A DNA stretch of 64,000 nucleotides from Cordilura impudica (lineage: Eukaryota > Arthropoda > Insecta > Diptera > Scathophagidae). Numbering within the stretch: position 1 is the first letter of the stretch; every line of letters begins with the position of its first letter. This document shows, in pieces, positions 19,786-31,204 of this stretch. The translations under genes and the position numbers were made by a program. The notes under the pieces were generated by a model, which saw nothing but the letters and a program-made list of their open reading frames with translations, had not been told where the DNA came from and did no database searches. The stretch covers positions 134,207,612 through 134,271,611 of the forward strand of contig OY821519.1 in NCBI GenBank assembly GCA_963682025.1, written 5' to 3'.

Positions 19786-22447
19786 CCCTTAAATGCATAG
19801 TGATGTAGATCTACATCACATATTAAAACCTTCATAGCTCTTGATGTGGTAATGTTTTCTTTCTTTTTTTTTACATATGAAATTGACATCACTGATTTTC
19901 CATTATCTTTTGGAAACAACAGCTCAATAAGCTTTTTTTTAGTGTCTGTTACAATTTTAACAGCAGCAACTCAGTTTGTGTATTATTTCATTTTGTTGTG
20001 AGTTAAAAAGTGTGAATATTTATATAAAATTAACATAAAATATAGTAAAAAAATTGTTTTTGGATAGCAAAAGGTAAGTAAAATGCATTTTATCTTCAAG
20101 TTTTTAAATGCTGTTGAATTTGTGCATGAAAAACTGTATTTTGTAAATGATGTAGATATACATCAGTATGCAAAATCAGTTCTGAATATTTTCTATTGTA
20201 GTAAAGGGAGTTCTTATTTATATTTTTATGTTTGTATAAATATATACTGTTAAATTTGCCTTAATATTCTACTTTTCTAACAATTTCTTGTGAATTAACA
20301 TTTTTATTATCACGTATGTCTCGATCGCTGAAAACTAAAGACATTGAAAAGATTCTAGCTGATTTAGAAGATGGTAACATTTCGGAAGATGGGCTAGAAG
20401 ATGAAAATGATGACGAAGATCAATTTTACGCGATCACTAGGGACCTTCTTGAAAATTTGGCGGAAGAAGCCGACCCTTTAGGTGAACAAGAAACCGCTGA
20501 CCACGATCTTGGCGAAGAAACTGATCCACTTCTTACTGAGTATGGTTCACATGGCCCATCTGTACAAAATGAAGTCCAAGACAACTTCATGAATTTGTTT
20601 GATAAACGCAGCCTTGTTTGGAAAAAAAATCATATATGTTATGATGAATCTATAATTACTCACGAACCTGGAATATTAGATGAAGATATAGCCAAGTTAG
20701 ACACCCCATACAGGTGTTTTCTCTACTTTTTTACTCCAGACTTCCTTCAAAAATCGTAGATGAAACTAATCTTTATGCCACTCAAAGCAACCCTGCAACT
20801 TCTTTTGTGACAAATGTTGACGAATTAAAAAAATTCATAGGGATTTGCTTTTTATGTCAGTTCAACATTTCCCGAGTGTTCGCTCTTGTTGGCACGAAAA
20901 ATATGGTTATGAACCAATAAAGAGTGAACCGTTTTGAAACTATAAGGAGTGTGTTGCACTTTAACAACAACGAAAAGCATCTTCCAAGAGATCACCCAAA
21001 TCACGATCGCTTACACAAGATAAGACCTGTCTTAGACCATCTAAATGAAACATTTTCATCTATACCAATTGATCAGCGCCTCTCTTTAGACGAGCAGATG
21101 TGTTCAACTAAAATAGGTCATTTTTGTCAAACAGTACTTGCCAAACAAGCCCCATAAGTGGGGCTACAAACTGTTTGTGCTATGCAATATTACGGGATAT
21201 GCATACCGTTTTGAAGTTTATTCTGGCCAAGAAGATAAAAGGGCACCAGATGAGCCAGACCTAGGAGCCACGAATAATGTTGTTGTACGGTTAGCCAAAG
21301 TGATACCGCGGATGAAAAATCACATATTATATTTTGATAATTTTTATACTTCATTGCCACTGGCTTATTATTTGTCAAAACAAGGTATACATTGCGTTGG
21401 AACCGTACAACAAAACAGATTGCCAAACTGACGGCTTCCGGATAAGAAGGATCTTATGAAAACTGCGATTCCTAGAAGAACGTATGAAGAAAGAACTGGT
21501 CATTATGACGGGGTTGATTTTACAGCGACTGTGTGGAAAGACAACAAACTGGTTACATTATTGTCGACATATATTGGTTCTCAACCTGTGGGCGGTATAA
21601 GCCGGTATGATAAGCGCCTAAAACAAAAAGTGAATATACCTTATCCTAAAGTTGTCCAAGAGTATAATAAGCATATGGGTGGAGTTGACCTTATGGATAG
21701 CTATTTAGGTCGCTATCGCATAAGGGTCATGAGCCGAAAGTGGTACCTTCGCTTATTTTACCACATTTTGGACCTTGCGGTAATAAACTCTTGGCAACTT
21801 ATGAAAAAACATGCTATTGCAAGGGGTGTCTCCAGTAAGCAGTTACTAAATCTTGGTCAGTTTCGAAATGAATTGGCTTTGCAATATTGGACCACAATTA
21901 AGCGGAAACAAAAGAGGTCGACCTGGCAATACCTCGCTTGAAACAAATTTACAAGCAACAAAAAAATCGAGAGGGGAACCTCAGCCTTTGCCATCAAAAG
22001 ATGTCAGAAAAGACGGCGTTGATCACTGGCCTATATTTGCCAACAGATTGCGATGCAAAATACCGGAGTGCAAGGGAACAACTCAGTGGGCATGCCAAAA
22101 ATGCAATGTGCCTTTATGCTTAAATGCAAAAAATAATTGTTTTTAAAAATTCCACACCACATAATTTATTGTAAAAATTTTTGGAACAATATTTCATATT
22201 TTATAAATAAAAACATGGATTAAAATACAATCAACATTGTTGAACATGTTATTGCTATTTACAGGTTATTATAAGAACTCAAGGAATGATTGTGCATGAT
22301 GATGTAGATATACATCAGTATGTTTTTCCAAAATAAAAAGAAAATACGAATTTGGTGGTTATAATATTATTTTTTCCTTCACTTACATTAATTTTGTATA
22401 TGATTAAAATTTTTTTTAATCAAAAATAAAAAATCATGCATTTAAGG
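19786..22447 (+). mobile_element. piggyBac DNA transposon, structurally complete
   Basis: The left end is CCCTTAAATGCAT after TTAA (19782-19785). The right end is ATGCATTTAAGG before TTAA (22448-22451), so terminal repeats and the TTAA duplication are present, with one C missing on the right. Three subterminal palindromes of the form TGATGTAGATMTACATCA lie at 19801-19818, 20148-20165 and 22300-22317. A transposase gene lies between. It is inserted in a LINE RT relic. Confidence 0.92.
20316..22146 (+). pseudogene. piggyBac transposase, frameshifted
   Basis: The start MSRSLKTKDIEKILADLEDG at 20316 is followed by a long Asp/Glu-rich N-terminus. The DDE_Tnp_1_7-type core follows: TPYRCFLYFFTPDF, NRFETIRSVLHF, RLSLDEQM (first Asp), KPHKWGYKLFVL, ILYFDNFYTSLPL (second Asp), and KHMGGVDLMDSYLGRYR (third Asp pair). 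The C-terminal cysteine-rich domain has CKIPECKG and WACQKCNVPLC. Breaks include a frameshift near 20745, a stop at 20918-20920, a frameshift near 21130, a stop at 21429-21431 and a frameshift near 21900. All catalytic Asp codons remain, so decay is recent or mild. It would cut at TTAA with precise excision. Confidence 0.9.
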
Positions 22448-22451
22448 TTAA

Positions 22452-22720
22452 ATCCAAACTGATATGATGAAATTGGACTGATTGGTAATTCGTCCACCAT
22501 TTTTGACTTTACTATGTGTTCGAACAGTTTGGTAAAATTTTTGCAACTTTCCATGCTTTATTAAAGTAAAAGTAAAGAAGCTTCAATGTTGTTTCCAGAA
22601 ATTTTTTTATCACAAAATTGAAGACTCCATCAAAAATACTGGATTTTTCCCGAAATATAAAAAATGAGAGATTTGTGCAATGCTACCACATGTTTCGATA
22701 GCATGTATTATAAAGTGCAC
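22452..22720 (-). pseudogene. LINE reverse transcriptase relic, part 1 (upstream of piggyBac)
   Basis: The minus strand reads TKLFEHIVKSKMVDELPISP followed by SYQFGF, which is the RT finger region (SKLFEHI....ISPYQFGF) of Jockey/CR1-type LINEs. It runs straight into the TTAA target used by the piggyBac. Upstream of about 22650 it is too decayed to follow. Confidence 0.7.
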
Positions 22721-22938
22721 TCATAATTGATAGCACATTTGGTCATCTGTGAATGAATTTTCAATAAAATTTCAACTATCCATTAGGGTTATGACTTTAT
22801 GATCTTTTTTTTTCAAATATCAAATTTTACATACCCTAGCCAAAAAGGCTATAAAAAAATATTAAGAAACACAATCTTACTTTTCCGCTGTTTTTAAAAA
22901 AGTTTCCGCACCAAACACGTTGAAATTTGGTCTATATT

Positions 22939-23734
22939 TTTATACCCTATACCACTATGTGGTTTGGGTATAATGACTTTGTGCTGCTGTTTGTAACTAC
23001 GAAAAATATTTGACCTAGACCAATTTTTTATTATACCGATCGAACCAGAATCACTAACTGATTCAATTTAACGTTGTCCGTCCGTCCGTCCGTCTGTGTG
23101 TCCATGTAAACCTTGTAATCAAACTGCAGGTCGCAAATATGAATATATTTTGATGAAATTTTGTATATAAGTTTTATCGGCCATACGATGAATGCTATTG
23201 AAATTGGTGAGAATCGGTCCATGTTCAGACCTAGCCCCCATACAAATGACCGCTATGAAATCGACATAAATTGTCATAACATCCAAATTGTCATATAGGT
23301 CTTAGTCAAATTGGGTTTGTATGCGTTTCTTACATCCAATAATGAGTAGTCCAAAAATGATCCCTATGGGACAACTCTTAGTCATAAGCCACATATAAAA
23401 CTCCTTCCCGATCTTCACTTAAATCTGTCAAAAAACAAAAATATTGCACTGATTCTTCTCAAATTTTGTTTGTATATGTTTTTGCAAAATACGAGAGACT
23501 TTACCAAACATGGTCAGGATCGGTCCATTTTTGGGCCTAGTCCCCATATAGATATATCATCCGATATGAACTTTTTCATATCTGCGGCCAAAAAAATTAA
23601 TAAAAATCCCACTCAAATTTGGTTTATGCTTATTTTCTATATCCAGTTATTTGGGCCTAAGTGATAGGGTCTCTAAGCACATGGTATAGGGTATCGTATA
23701 GTCGGTCTAGACCGACTATAATTTTCTTACTTGT
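22939..23734 (-). mobile_element. INE-1-like repeat, copy C
   Basis: Same orientation and termini as copy B, with an intact 24-bp palindrome at 23697-23720 and the CTTACTTG end at 23727-23734. The 'gtccgtccgtccgtctgtg' track is at about 23076-23100. No coding capacity. Confidence 0.75.
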
Positions 23735-23736
23735 TC

Positions 23737-24695
23737 TAGTTGATTTAGAATATTTCTTTGAAAGACTTTTATGTATTTTAGGGCCGATGCGCCGATCAGT
23801 TTCAAATTTTCACCACTTATAAAACATTTTGTTGCGATTCTAGCAAAATATTTTGTTCTTCGGCGGTCGAGATATTTTCCGAGTTATGGACCTCCAAAAT
23901 TTTGACACTGACTTTATATAACTTTGTTATTTAGCATCGGAACTGAGCAATATATATATATAATTTTGAAGCTCACATGAGTGCCTTTTATTTAATATTT
24001 TTAAATTTGAAATCCATTAACACATTATGAACCTATTAAAATTTGGATTTTTTTGAGTTTTTTTTGGAAAACATGGCATTATCTCATAAACGATGTCTTC
24101 AATGTTGGTATTTACAACAACTGAATAAAAGCTAGATCCACTAGCTTCATTTCAATTTATATTTTGACGTCTTAACACTTTCAGGACCGGATATAGTAGG
24201 GAGTTGAACTACAATTTTAAGTTTTTGTAAAAATATATTGTTATTTATAAGGTAGTTCGATAGAAAATCAAATATCTTACTATTTTTTTCAAAAATGTTT
24301 TTAATAATATGAAAATATAAAGTTCATAATGGGTTAATTTCCTTAAAAAATAATTTCCCAAAAAAAACTCTAAGAAATGTTAAATTTTAAATAGGTTCCT
24401 AGCTGGTTAATGGATTTCAAATTTAAAATTATCAAATAAAAGGCACTCATGTGGGCTTCAAAATGTTATATGTATATATATTGCTCAATTCCGATGCTAA
24501 ATAACAAAGTTATATAAAGTCACTGTGAAACCTTTGGAGGTCCGTAACTCGGAAAATATGTCGACATCCAAAAAAAATTTGTTAGAGTCGCAACAAATTA
24601 TTTTATAAGTGGTGAAAATTTGAAACTGATCGGGACATCGCCCCTAAAATACACAAAAGTATTTAAAACGTTGAAGAAATATTTTAAACCAACTA
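23737..24695. mobile_element. Foldback element, ~0.96 kb, directly abutting INE-1-like copy C
   Basis: The left arm (23737 to about 24075) returns in reverse complement at about 24355-24695, with a ~280 bp loop. Shared blocks include 'atttagcatcggaa' and 'aggcactcatg'. The ends are TAGTTGATTTA and its near complement. There is no gene. The superfamily is unknown. Confidence 0.7.
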
Positions 24696-24863
24696 AAAAA
24701 ATATAGAACACATTTCAACGCGTTGTGTGCGGAAGGTTTTTTTTTGCCACAATAACCTGCAAACACGATTTTTATTATTAATTTAGTATTGCCTATCACG
24801 TGGTGATAGGTTAAAATTTTGTAAAAAAAATTAGTCATAACCCTACTATCCATGCAATAATTA

Positions 24864-25654
24864 CACTAGTTTACAAAATGACATTTTTTTCATGTACATT
24901 TGATGAGAGATAGATTTCCTTATGTGTTTTCTCACGGTGAATTCGAAAATCAAGGTTAAATTTTTTTATGGACACCAGTGATGCCAGCCGCCAGTCGTCA
25001 GCCAGTTAGCCGCCGCCGCCGACATGTTTTTTTTTGGCTGACGCCGACGGATTCCAAAAGCAACCGAACACAAAGCAAGAGCAACAACTATTTCTAACAC
25101 ACAAAAATGTCAAGAATGTATTGCATGCGTTTAAACCCAATAAATTGTTGAAAAAAATAAAATATTCGGAAAACATGGGATTTGGATTTACTCACTCAAT
25201 TGCTTATAACTTTGTCATTTTTCGGTCAATTTTCTTCTGGTTGGTGTTGGTTCTTACGAAAAGGTTTCGTATTTACGTACATAAAGAGAAACCAGACGTT
25301 TTTTCAACGATTTGGACTTTTCCGTCGGCACAGAATCACTGTAAAATATGATTTTTTTGAAAATGTGCCCCATTTTTATCGATATATTTTGAACCGCTTT
25401 ACCAATTAAAGATCTGATTATACACGTTTGTTCGTCATCTCAATACCTTGCATTTGGGTACCAAGAACGACGAACATTTTTAGGTGGAAATATGATTTGC
25501 CCAGTGAAAAAAGGTCGAAAATATTAAAAAATGGCAAAATCTCAAAAACTGTTCCATAAAAAAAAAAATTAACCTTGATTTTCGAATTCAGCGGGAGAAA
25601 ATACATAAGGAACATCACTTCTCATCAAATGTTCATTTTCGGTGTAAACTAGTG
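24864..25654. mobile_element. MITE with TTA duplication (PIF/Harbinger-like)
   Basis: The inverted ends CACTAGTTTACA and TGTAAACTAGTG are flanked by TTA (24861-24863) and TTA (25655-25657). Removing the element and one TTA restores the Tc1 inverted repeat. Arms of about 110 bp match imperfectly. A 3-bp TWA duplication is typical of PIF/Harbinger, so I infer that superfamily. No transposase is present. Confidence 0.75.
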
Positions 25655-25984
25655 TTATCATCTCTTTGTTGGACTTATATTAATATGTTTTCTTTCCAAA
25701 AATGAACTTATATTACACAATAATTCGATTAATAAGAAATATCTAGCTTATTAAAGCGTTCAATTTGTATAGCAGAAATGGAAAAAAGTCCTTGTTTGAC
25801 AAAAATTACAAAAATGACAACCGTACGGTTGTGATTTTGAGTGCGTTTACTGAATAGTGTTGTGTGGAATTCCAAATCGTGTCAACCAAGAGTGAACAGT
25901 GATAAATGTCGTGGATTAGTTCCGTGCAGTTTTTTTTTTTTTTTGTCATTTTTATATACAGGTAAAATGGAGAAAATTGGTATA

Positions 25985-26280
25985 TATACCAGCGAGACAA
26001 TGCAGCCTGTCTTGCCAGAAAATTCACAACAGTATGGTCAAGCTTGAATGAAATCGTATATTTGAAATGGCCTGCTTATTCTCCTGATATTAACCCCTTA
26101 GAAAACATATCGGGAAATCTCGTCAACAGAACTTATCCAGACAATCTTTAATTAGTGAATTTAAATGATCTAAAAATTTCAATTTTCAAAAAGTACAAAG
26201 CACTTGATCAAGGTGTTATGAGAAAATTAATAAGTTCTACAAAAAATTTAATATTTTGTTGCACTAAAGCAAATTGTAAA
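25985..26280 (+). pseudogene. Tc1 transposase, C-terminal part
   Basis: The plus strand reads RDNAACLARKFTTVWSSLNE, then LKWPAYSPDINPLEN. The second catalytic Asp and the Glu are 34 residues apart, i.e. DD34E, the Tc1 signature. A stop follows YPDNL, then LKISIFKKYKALDQGVM and KLISSTKN. The N-terminus and first Asp are missing. It lies inside the Tc1 inverted repeats described above, and is therefore that element's own relic. Confidence 0.8.
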
Positions 26281-26285
26281 GTTTA

Positions 26286-27595
26286 ATTTATTTTTATTTT
26301 TTTTTTTTATTGGTGTTTATTTACATTTCACTATATATATAATTAAACTATAAATAAACAAATAGTTTATATGAAGTAAATAATACACTGTCCCTGAATG
26401 GGCTCTCAAGTATAAGTAATATCATAATAAAAATTTTATATATGTTTAAATAATATGTTTATATATGTTTGATACATAATATCACTAATATTAATATATA
26501 ATATTATTACTATTTTTTCTAATGTAATGAAAAAATTTTGGAAAAACATTACTTTGCGATCAAAAAAAAGAGTATTTTTCATTGTCAAGTCTTAAAAGTA
26601 AAATAAAGGGGTAAAGAAGAAAGAGAAATTAATCATTCGGTGAGCCACCAGAATGTGTTAGTATTAACATTTGGAAACGTATTTTTATCCTTAGAAAAAA
26701 TAGCAGTGTTAAATCTACTGTTTTCTATTGTTAATTGTTTATCATAAACCATTTTATTATTTGCTCTCCTATAAATATGATAAATAACAGGTATACCACT
26801 GTTGTTTTGGATGAATCCATTTCTATCGAGATATAAGAAAGCTTCGGGCGGAACGTACCCACTTATTAGGCAAGAAATTATATAATTCTCGTTGCAATAG
26901 TATGGTGCTAATATTAAATTGTTTGTGTCGCATTCCATACATTTTATTATATGGTTTCTTATTAAATGGATAATAAAGTTATCTATTCTGCTTATTTTTG
27001 CAGTATTATATAATTTTACGTTAGATATATATTTCATATAATTGCTGCTCGGTGATCTAAATAGTGACAAGCATGCTCTGATACATTTGCGTTCAAAACT
27101 CCGATACTTTTCCATATAAGCTGGGGATATGTTGAACCATATTGGGCAACCATAAGTCAGAATTGGTCTAACAAGAGTTTGATATAATATTAATTTTACT
27201 CTGGGTAATATATAACTTGAATAAAAGAATCTTTTGTACATAAAAAAAGCGCGTTTCGCTTTTGATAACTGTAGATGTATATGCTTATTGAAATATAAGA
27301 ATTTATTTAGGTTCACACCTAGATATTTAACCATTTCCTTGTTTGGGATGCTAACATTATGAATTGATTTTATACCAAAGGATTTCCACTTCGTTTTTAT
27401 GTTGAAATTGCATTTATTGACTGGTGGTCGGAATAGAATTGCTTCGCATTTACTTACGTTGATTTTAAGATTCCAATCAGAGGTATATTTTTCTACTATT
27501 CTGAAATAAGTTTGTATCTTATTATTTATTTTATCGACTGTGTTTTTATTTTTATTATTTTTGTTAAGTCTGTTACAAAACAAAGGAATTAGTTG
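26286..27595 (-). mobile_element. 5'-truncated Jockey-type LINE
   Basis: A T-rich run at about 26287-26308 is the poly(A) tail of a minus-strand LINE. The body ends near 27595, where truncation inside RT is typical of target-primed reverse transcription. It splits the Tc1 element between its transposase fragment and right repeat. Confidence 0.7.
26633..27583 (-). CDS. LINE ORF2 C-terminal part (RT palm to end), open 316 codons
   Basis: The frame begins just after the YADD box and runs YFRIVEKYTSDWNLKINVSK, then FRPPVNKCN, MVKYLGVNLNKFLYFNKHI, TLVRPILTYGCPIWF and FERKCIRACL to a stop at 26633. These are the thumb and C-terminal blocks of Jockey-clade RT, and no RNase H follows. The whole retained stretch is open, so the insertion is probably fairly young. 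It has no start of its own, so no protein is expected. Confidence 0.82.
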   Translation of the reverse strand: MFCNRLNKNNKNKNTVDKINNKIQTYFRIVEKYTSDWNLKINVSKCEAILFRPPVNKCNFNIKTKWKSFGIKSIHNVSIPNKEMVKYLGVNLNKFLYFNKHIHLQLSKAKRAFFMYKRFFYSSYILPRVKLILYQTLVRPILTYGCPIWFNISPAYMEKYRSFERKCIRACLSLFRSPSSNYMKYISNVKLYNTAKISRIDNFIIHLIRNHIIKCMECDTNNLILAPYYCNENYIISCLISGYVPPEAFLYLDRNGFIQNNSGIPVIYHIYRRANNKMVYDKQLTIENSRFNTAIFSKDKNTFPNVNTNTFWWLTE

Positions 27596-27836
27596 TTATT
27601 TTTTTTTTTAAACAAAGACTTTTTTTGCATATGTGCTATACAATTTGAACGCTTTACTATGCTAGGTATTGCGATGTAAGAGATTTTGTTAACGGTATTT
27701 CTAATTAACCGATGTTTTGTGTAATATAAATTTAATTTTGGAAAGAAATTATATTAATATAAGCCTAACAAAGAGATGATAATTATTGCATGTATAGTTG
27801 AAATTGTATAGAACATTGACTCATAGTTTACCAAAT

Positions 27837-28842
27837 CTGTGGTTTTCTGGAATAACCGCGTATGTCCATTTTTGTCAATTTTGAGTTAATGATGAAAAAT
27901 GCCTGGTTTTCATTATGTCATTTTCAATGCCAATTGTTGTCAGTTATTGTCAGTTGTATGAAAACGGGTTTTAATGTCTTGTCATTTACAACCCCTGGCA
28001 ACATTTGATATCTGAAATGAAATTACCAACATGTTGGCAATTTGTTTGTGTTTGACAGCCGGATTTTTTGTTCGTTTATAAGATGTAATGAATACGTAAT
28101 CAATAGAAAATTACGAGATGTCAGTTGAGGCAATTGTTTGTTGTCACCTTATATGACATAGTGAAAACCAGGCAAAATATATTAATTTTTAACGTTCTTT
28201 ACATGTGTTTAATTTTTTCTTTTTTAAATAACGACGTAACTAAAATGTTTATTAAATTATTTTGCTGCACTAACGGCGTATGTCAACCTACGTTTGATCG
28301 CTGACAAATTATTTTCTCAGAAAACGACACATAGCGACACACCTTGTTATTAATGGAAAAAAGCAAAATAATTTTGGATTAGTTTTCAGTTTATATCCAC
28401 TTATAAAAACTTGTGTGTTTATGTCTGTTATGTTTTGTCACTATTATTCTTGATACGTTGTTATATTCTCATCCTAATTCCCGTTAATATTTTGTTGAGG
28501 AACAAAAAAATCATTTTTCAAGCAACAACAACTTATGTCTTATGGTTGCATTGGTAGTTTTCTTTTTCAAAGAAAACGACGTTTGTCGACATAAGTTGTT
28601 TTATCTGCACACACTTTAAGTGTAATTTACATATTGTTTTTTCGTCCTTCCCTAGGATCTATTCCTCTGAAGATTTTTGACTCAAAATTTTATATAAAGT
28701 ATTAATTGCCCATATCTAGAGGGCTATTATATAAAAAGCTCTAAACTCTTTATATCCAACCCATAATTTCAAATGTAACATTTTTTGGCTCCCCTGATCA
28801 TTTTGATTTTGTGACATACGCGTTTATTCTAGAAAACCACAG
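27837..28842. mobile_element. Inverted-repeat element, 1006 bp, AAAT duplication
   Basis: The left end CTGTGGTTTTCTGGAATAA pairs with the right end TTATTCTAGAAAACCACAG, flanked by AAAT (27833-27836) and AAAT (28843-28846). The interior repeats a motif of the type ACG..GTATGTC several times: near 27857, 28270, 28325, 28575 and 28812. There is no ORF. I infer a non-autonomous DNA transposon; the superfamily is not determined. Confidence 0.7.
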
Positions 28843-28846
28843 AAAT

Positions 28847-30514
28847 GTGCTATCATATTTGAACACACTGTATAAGTGGTATGGAAGTACACTCCGTAAT
28901 ATTACTTTTGATCGTAAGTCAATAATAACTTTGTGGTAAGACAATTAAAAGTTTAAAAGTTGGTGTTTATTTTTTGAAATTTTTATAAATCCCTACTTTG
29001 AATAAAATTAATCACAACGTAACTTATGTGCCATCCGATATTTTTAAAGGAAAATTAACTTTTGAACTTATTTATGTGTGTACTGTTTTAAATATGTATG
29101 ATTTATTATCTTTAAACACCTAAACCTCAAGCTTTATGTATTCTTTTTTTTTGTATTTAAAAAAAATATTTCATCAAACATTTTATCGTTAGATTATCTA
29201 TAAATGCTACATAAATATTTATAGTGAATTTTAAAGTGTTTCAAAAAACTAAACATCCATGTCATACAGTACTACTTAACTATGATTTATGTTGTTCGCA
29301 AAGTTAAAAAAATTTCAAACACAGACACAGACACATTCGCAAAAAGCCACTCCATATTCACAGCGGAAGCTTTCATTTCTACTAGTGCGTTTACATTGTT
29401 TTAAAACCTTGAGATTTAGCTGCGAAATTGCTTCAAAATCTAGTACCCGTTTACACTAGCCATAGCGAGATTTTTGAGACAGCTAAAACGCACATTTTGT
29501 TAAATTTGTAAAAATGTGGATATTTCTTAAACAAAAGTTTTCTTAAAAAAATAAATCATATTTTTAATCAAAAGCTAAGAAATATTGAAATTATTTAAGT
29601 AAGCGCAAATTATTTAATTAACCTCTAATTAAATAACGCACAAATGCGGTGTTGATTCCTGATATTTCGACTAGATTTCGTGCAAATCTTGGCGAGATTT
29701 CATTTTACGTGGAAATGTTACTGATTTCTGGGAGATGTTTTTTTATCAAAACCTCATTTTCAAGATTTCAAACCAAATATAAACTCACTAAGTATAAAAA
29801 AGTACGAGTGCTTACAAAATTATATATTTGTATGTATGTGGATCAAAACAAAGTAAGAACATACAGAGTAAAGTGAATTTTTTCAATAGTCGCATTAGCT
29901 TAGGGAGCATTATTTTCATGTTTTATTATTATTTTGTATACAAGATTCCCAAATAGGATTTGTGAGCACAAAAAAAAACATTCTTTGTATTAAAAACCAA
30001 TAGAAGATGAAGTAAAAAAAAAAACACATTTAACTTTAGCAGAAATTCGAATTTTAGCAATTGATAACGTTTTCTAGAAAATCGCATTAGTTTCATAGAA
30101 TCACAGGGAATTATTATTGAATACAAAATAACTAAATAAATATGTACGAGTTTTCAATATTCGATTTAAAGATATTTTGCTTCAAAAAGAACGTGTTTTT
30201 GCTAAGGAATGAAAAGAAATTAAAAAAAATCATGTGGCTCACAAAAGCTAAATCATTAAAAAAATATTAATAATGACTAACAGGTAACTTTTGCATTATT
30301 TTGTAGAACGTGACTAAGAAAAAATGGTTACCACTAAATTTAAGGTGCAAAACTCGTACAAAATAAATTTTGGAGATTGAAATTATCAAGAAAATGGGAA
30401 AATCGTTTAATAAGAGCTATAAGAACGTACGATATGCCAAATCTTTGACAACGTCCACCTGTGTGTTAAACTCAATATTATATCCAATGTAGGGTGCTGT
30501 TGCCATTTTATTTT
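28847..30514. other. No recognised gene or element
   Basis: AT-rich DNA. Open frames are at most 75 codons and look like nothing known. Around 29385-29480 the phrases 'gtgcgtttacattg' and 'cccgtttacactagc' recur, hinting at a small decayed MITE, but I could not define ends. Confidence 0.35.
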
Positions 30515-30975
30515 TATTCATTTATTTATTTATTTTAGTCTATAGAATAAATCCGTACAGACATTAAATACCTAAAATTATATTATATAAAAGATTTTAC
30601 CATATGAAATGACTAATTTGTGAATTTAACGATTTAAGTACAGTTTAATGTTACGTTTACAATATTAGCGTATAGAGAATAATAAACAAATTGATACAAG
30701 TCATTAAAGTTAATACATAAGCTTCTTACCGAATTGGCGTTGGCATAGTTGGTACGAAAAACTGGAATTGAAAGTGAATGAAAGTAACGTGTAGGTCGCT
30801 GAGGAACATTACATGAAATATTGCGTAACGAGGATGCTGAGGATACATCGTCCTAAAGCAGATTTGGCATAAACGATACATTCAGCATGGTTCTAGGGCT
30901 TTTGTGTGTTGGCAATTTAATTAACGCTAATCTAATTTCTTGCTCAATTCCAAGAAAAACAGCGCAAACAGAACA
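30515..30975 (-). pseudogene. Older LINE (Jockey/CR1-type), 3' part
   Basis: The minus strand reads AVFLGIEQEIRLALIKLPTH, then KSPRTMLNVSFM and NVPQRPTRYFHSL, then TNYANANSV..LC. This is the C-terminal tail typical of Jockey/CR1-type ORF2. An (AAAT)n-like tail at about 30515-30540 marks the 3' end. It continues from 36537 across the inserted I-clade LINE. Confidence 0.75.
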
Positions 30976-30987
30976 GAGGAATTGTTT
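30976..30987. repeat. 12-bp target duplication of the I-clade LINE, left
   Basis: GAGGAATTGTTT occurs here and again at 36537-36548, bracketing the LINE. A 12-bp duplication fits LINE integration. Confidence 0.88.
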
Positions 30988-31204
30988 ATTTATTTATTTA
31001 TTTATTTATTAGTTATCTTAACTATAAATACCTAAGATAACTTAAATATAGCAATGGCAGCTATGGCCTTCAGCTAACGATTAATATATAAAATATGGCA
31101 ATGGCAATAGTGGTCTTCAGTTAGTGCATAAATATAGAATATGAATATAAATATTTACATTTGATTTTGAAGATAATCGCTATACATATATGAGTACATG
31201 GTTA

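Larger units (their letters stand above)
24845..27800 (+). mobile_element. Tc1-type transposon (DD34E) carrying two insertions
   Basis: Inverted repeats of at least 140 bp lie at about 24845-24863 plus 25655-25800 on the left and 27600-27800 on the right. Both read CATGCAATAATTATCATC, then CTCTTTGTT and ATTTCTTTCC or close variants. Inside lies a Tc1 transposase fragment. The left repeat is split by a 791-bp MITE, and the body contains a 5'-truncated LINE. The outermost base of the ends is unclear. Confidence 0.65.
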
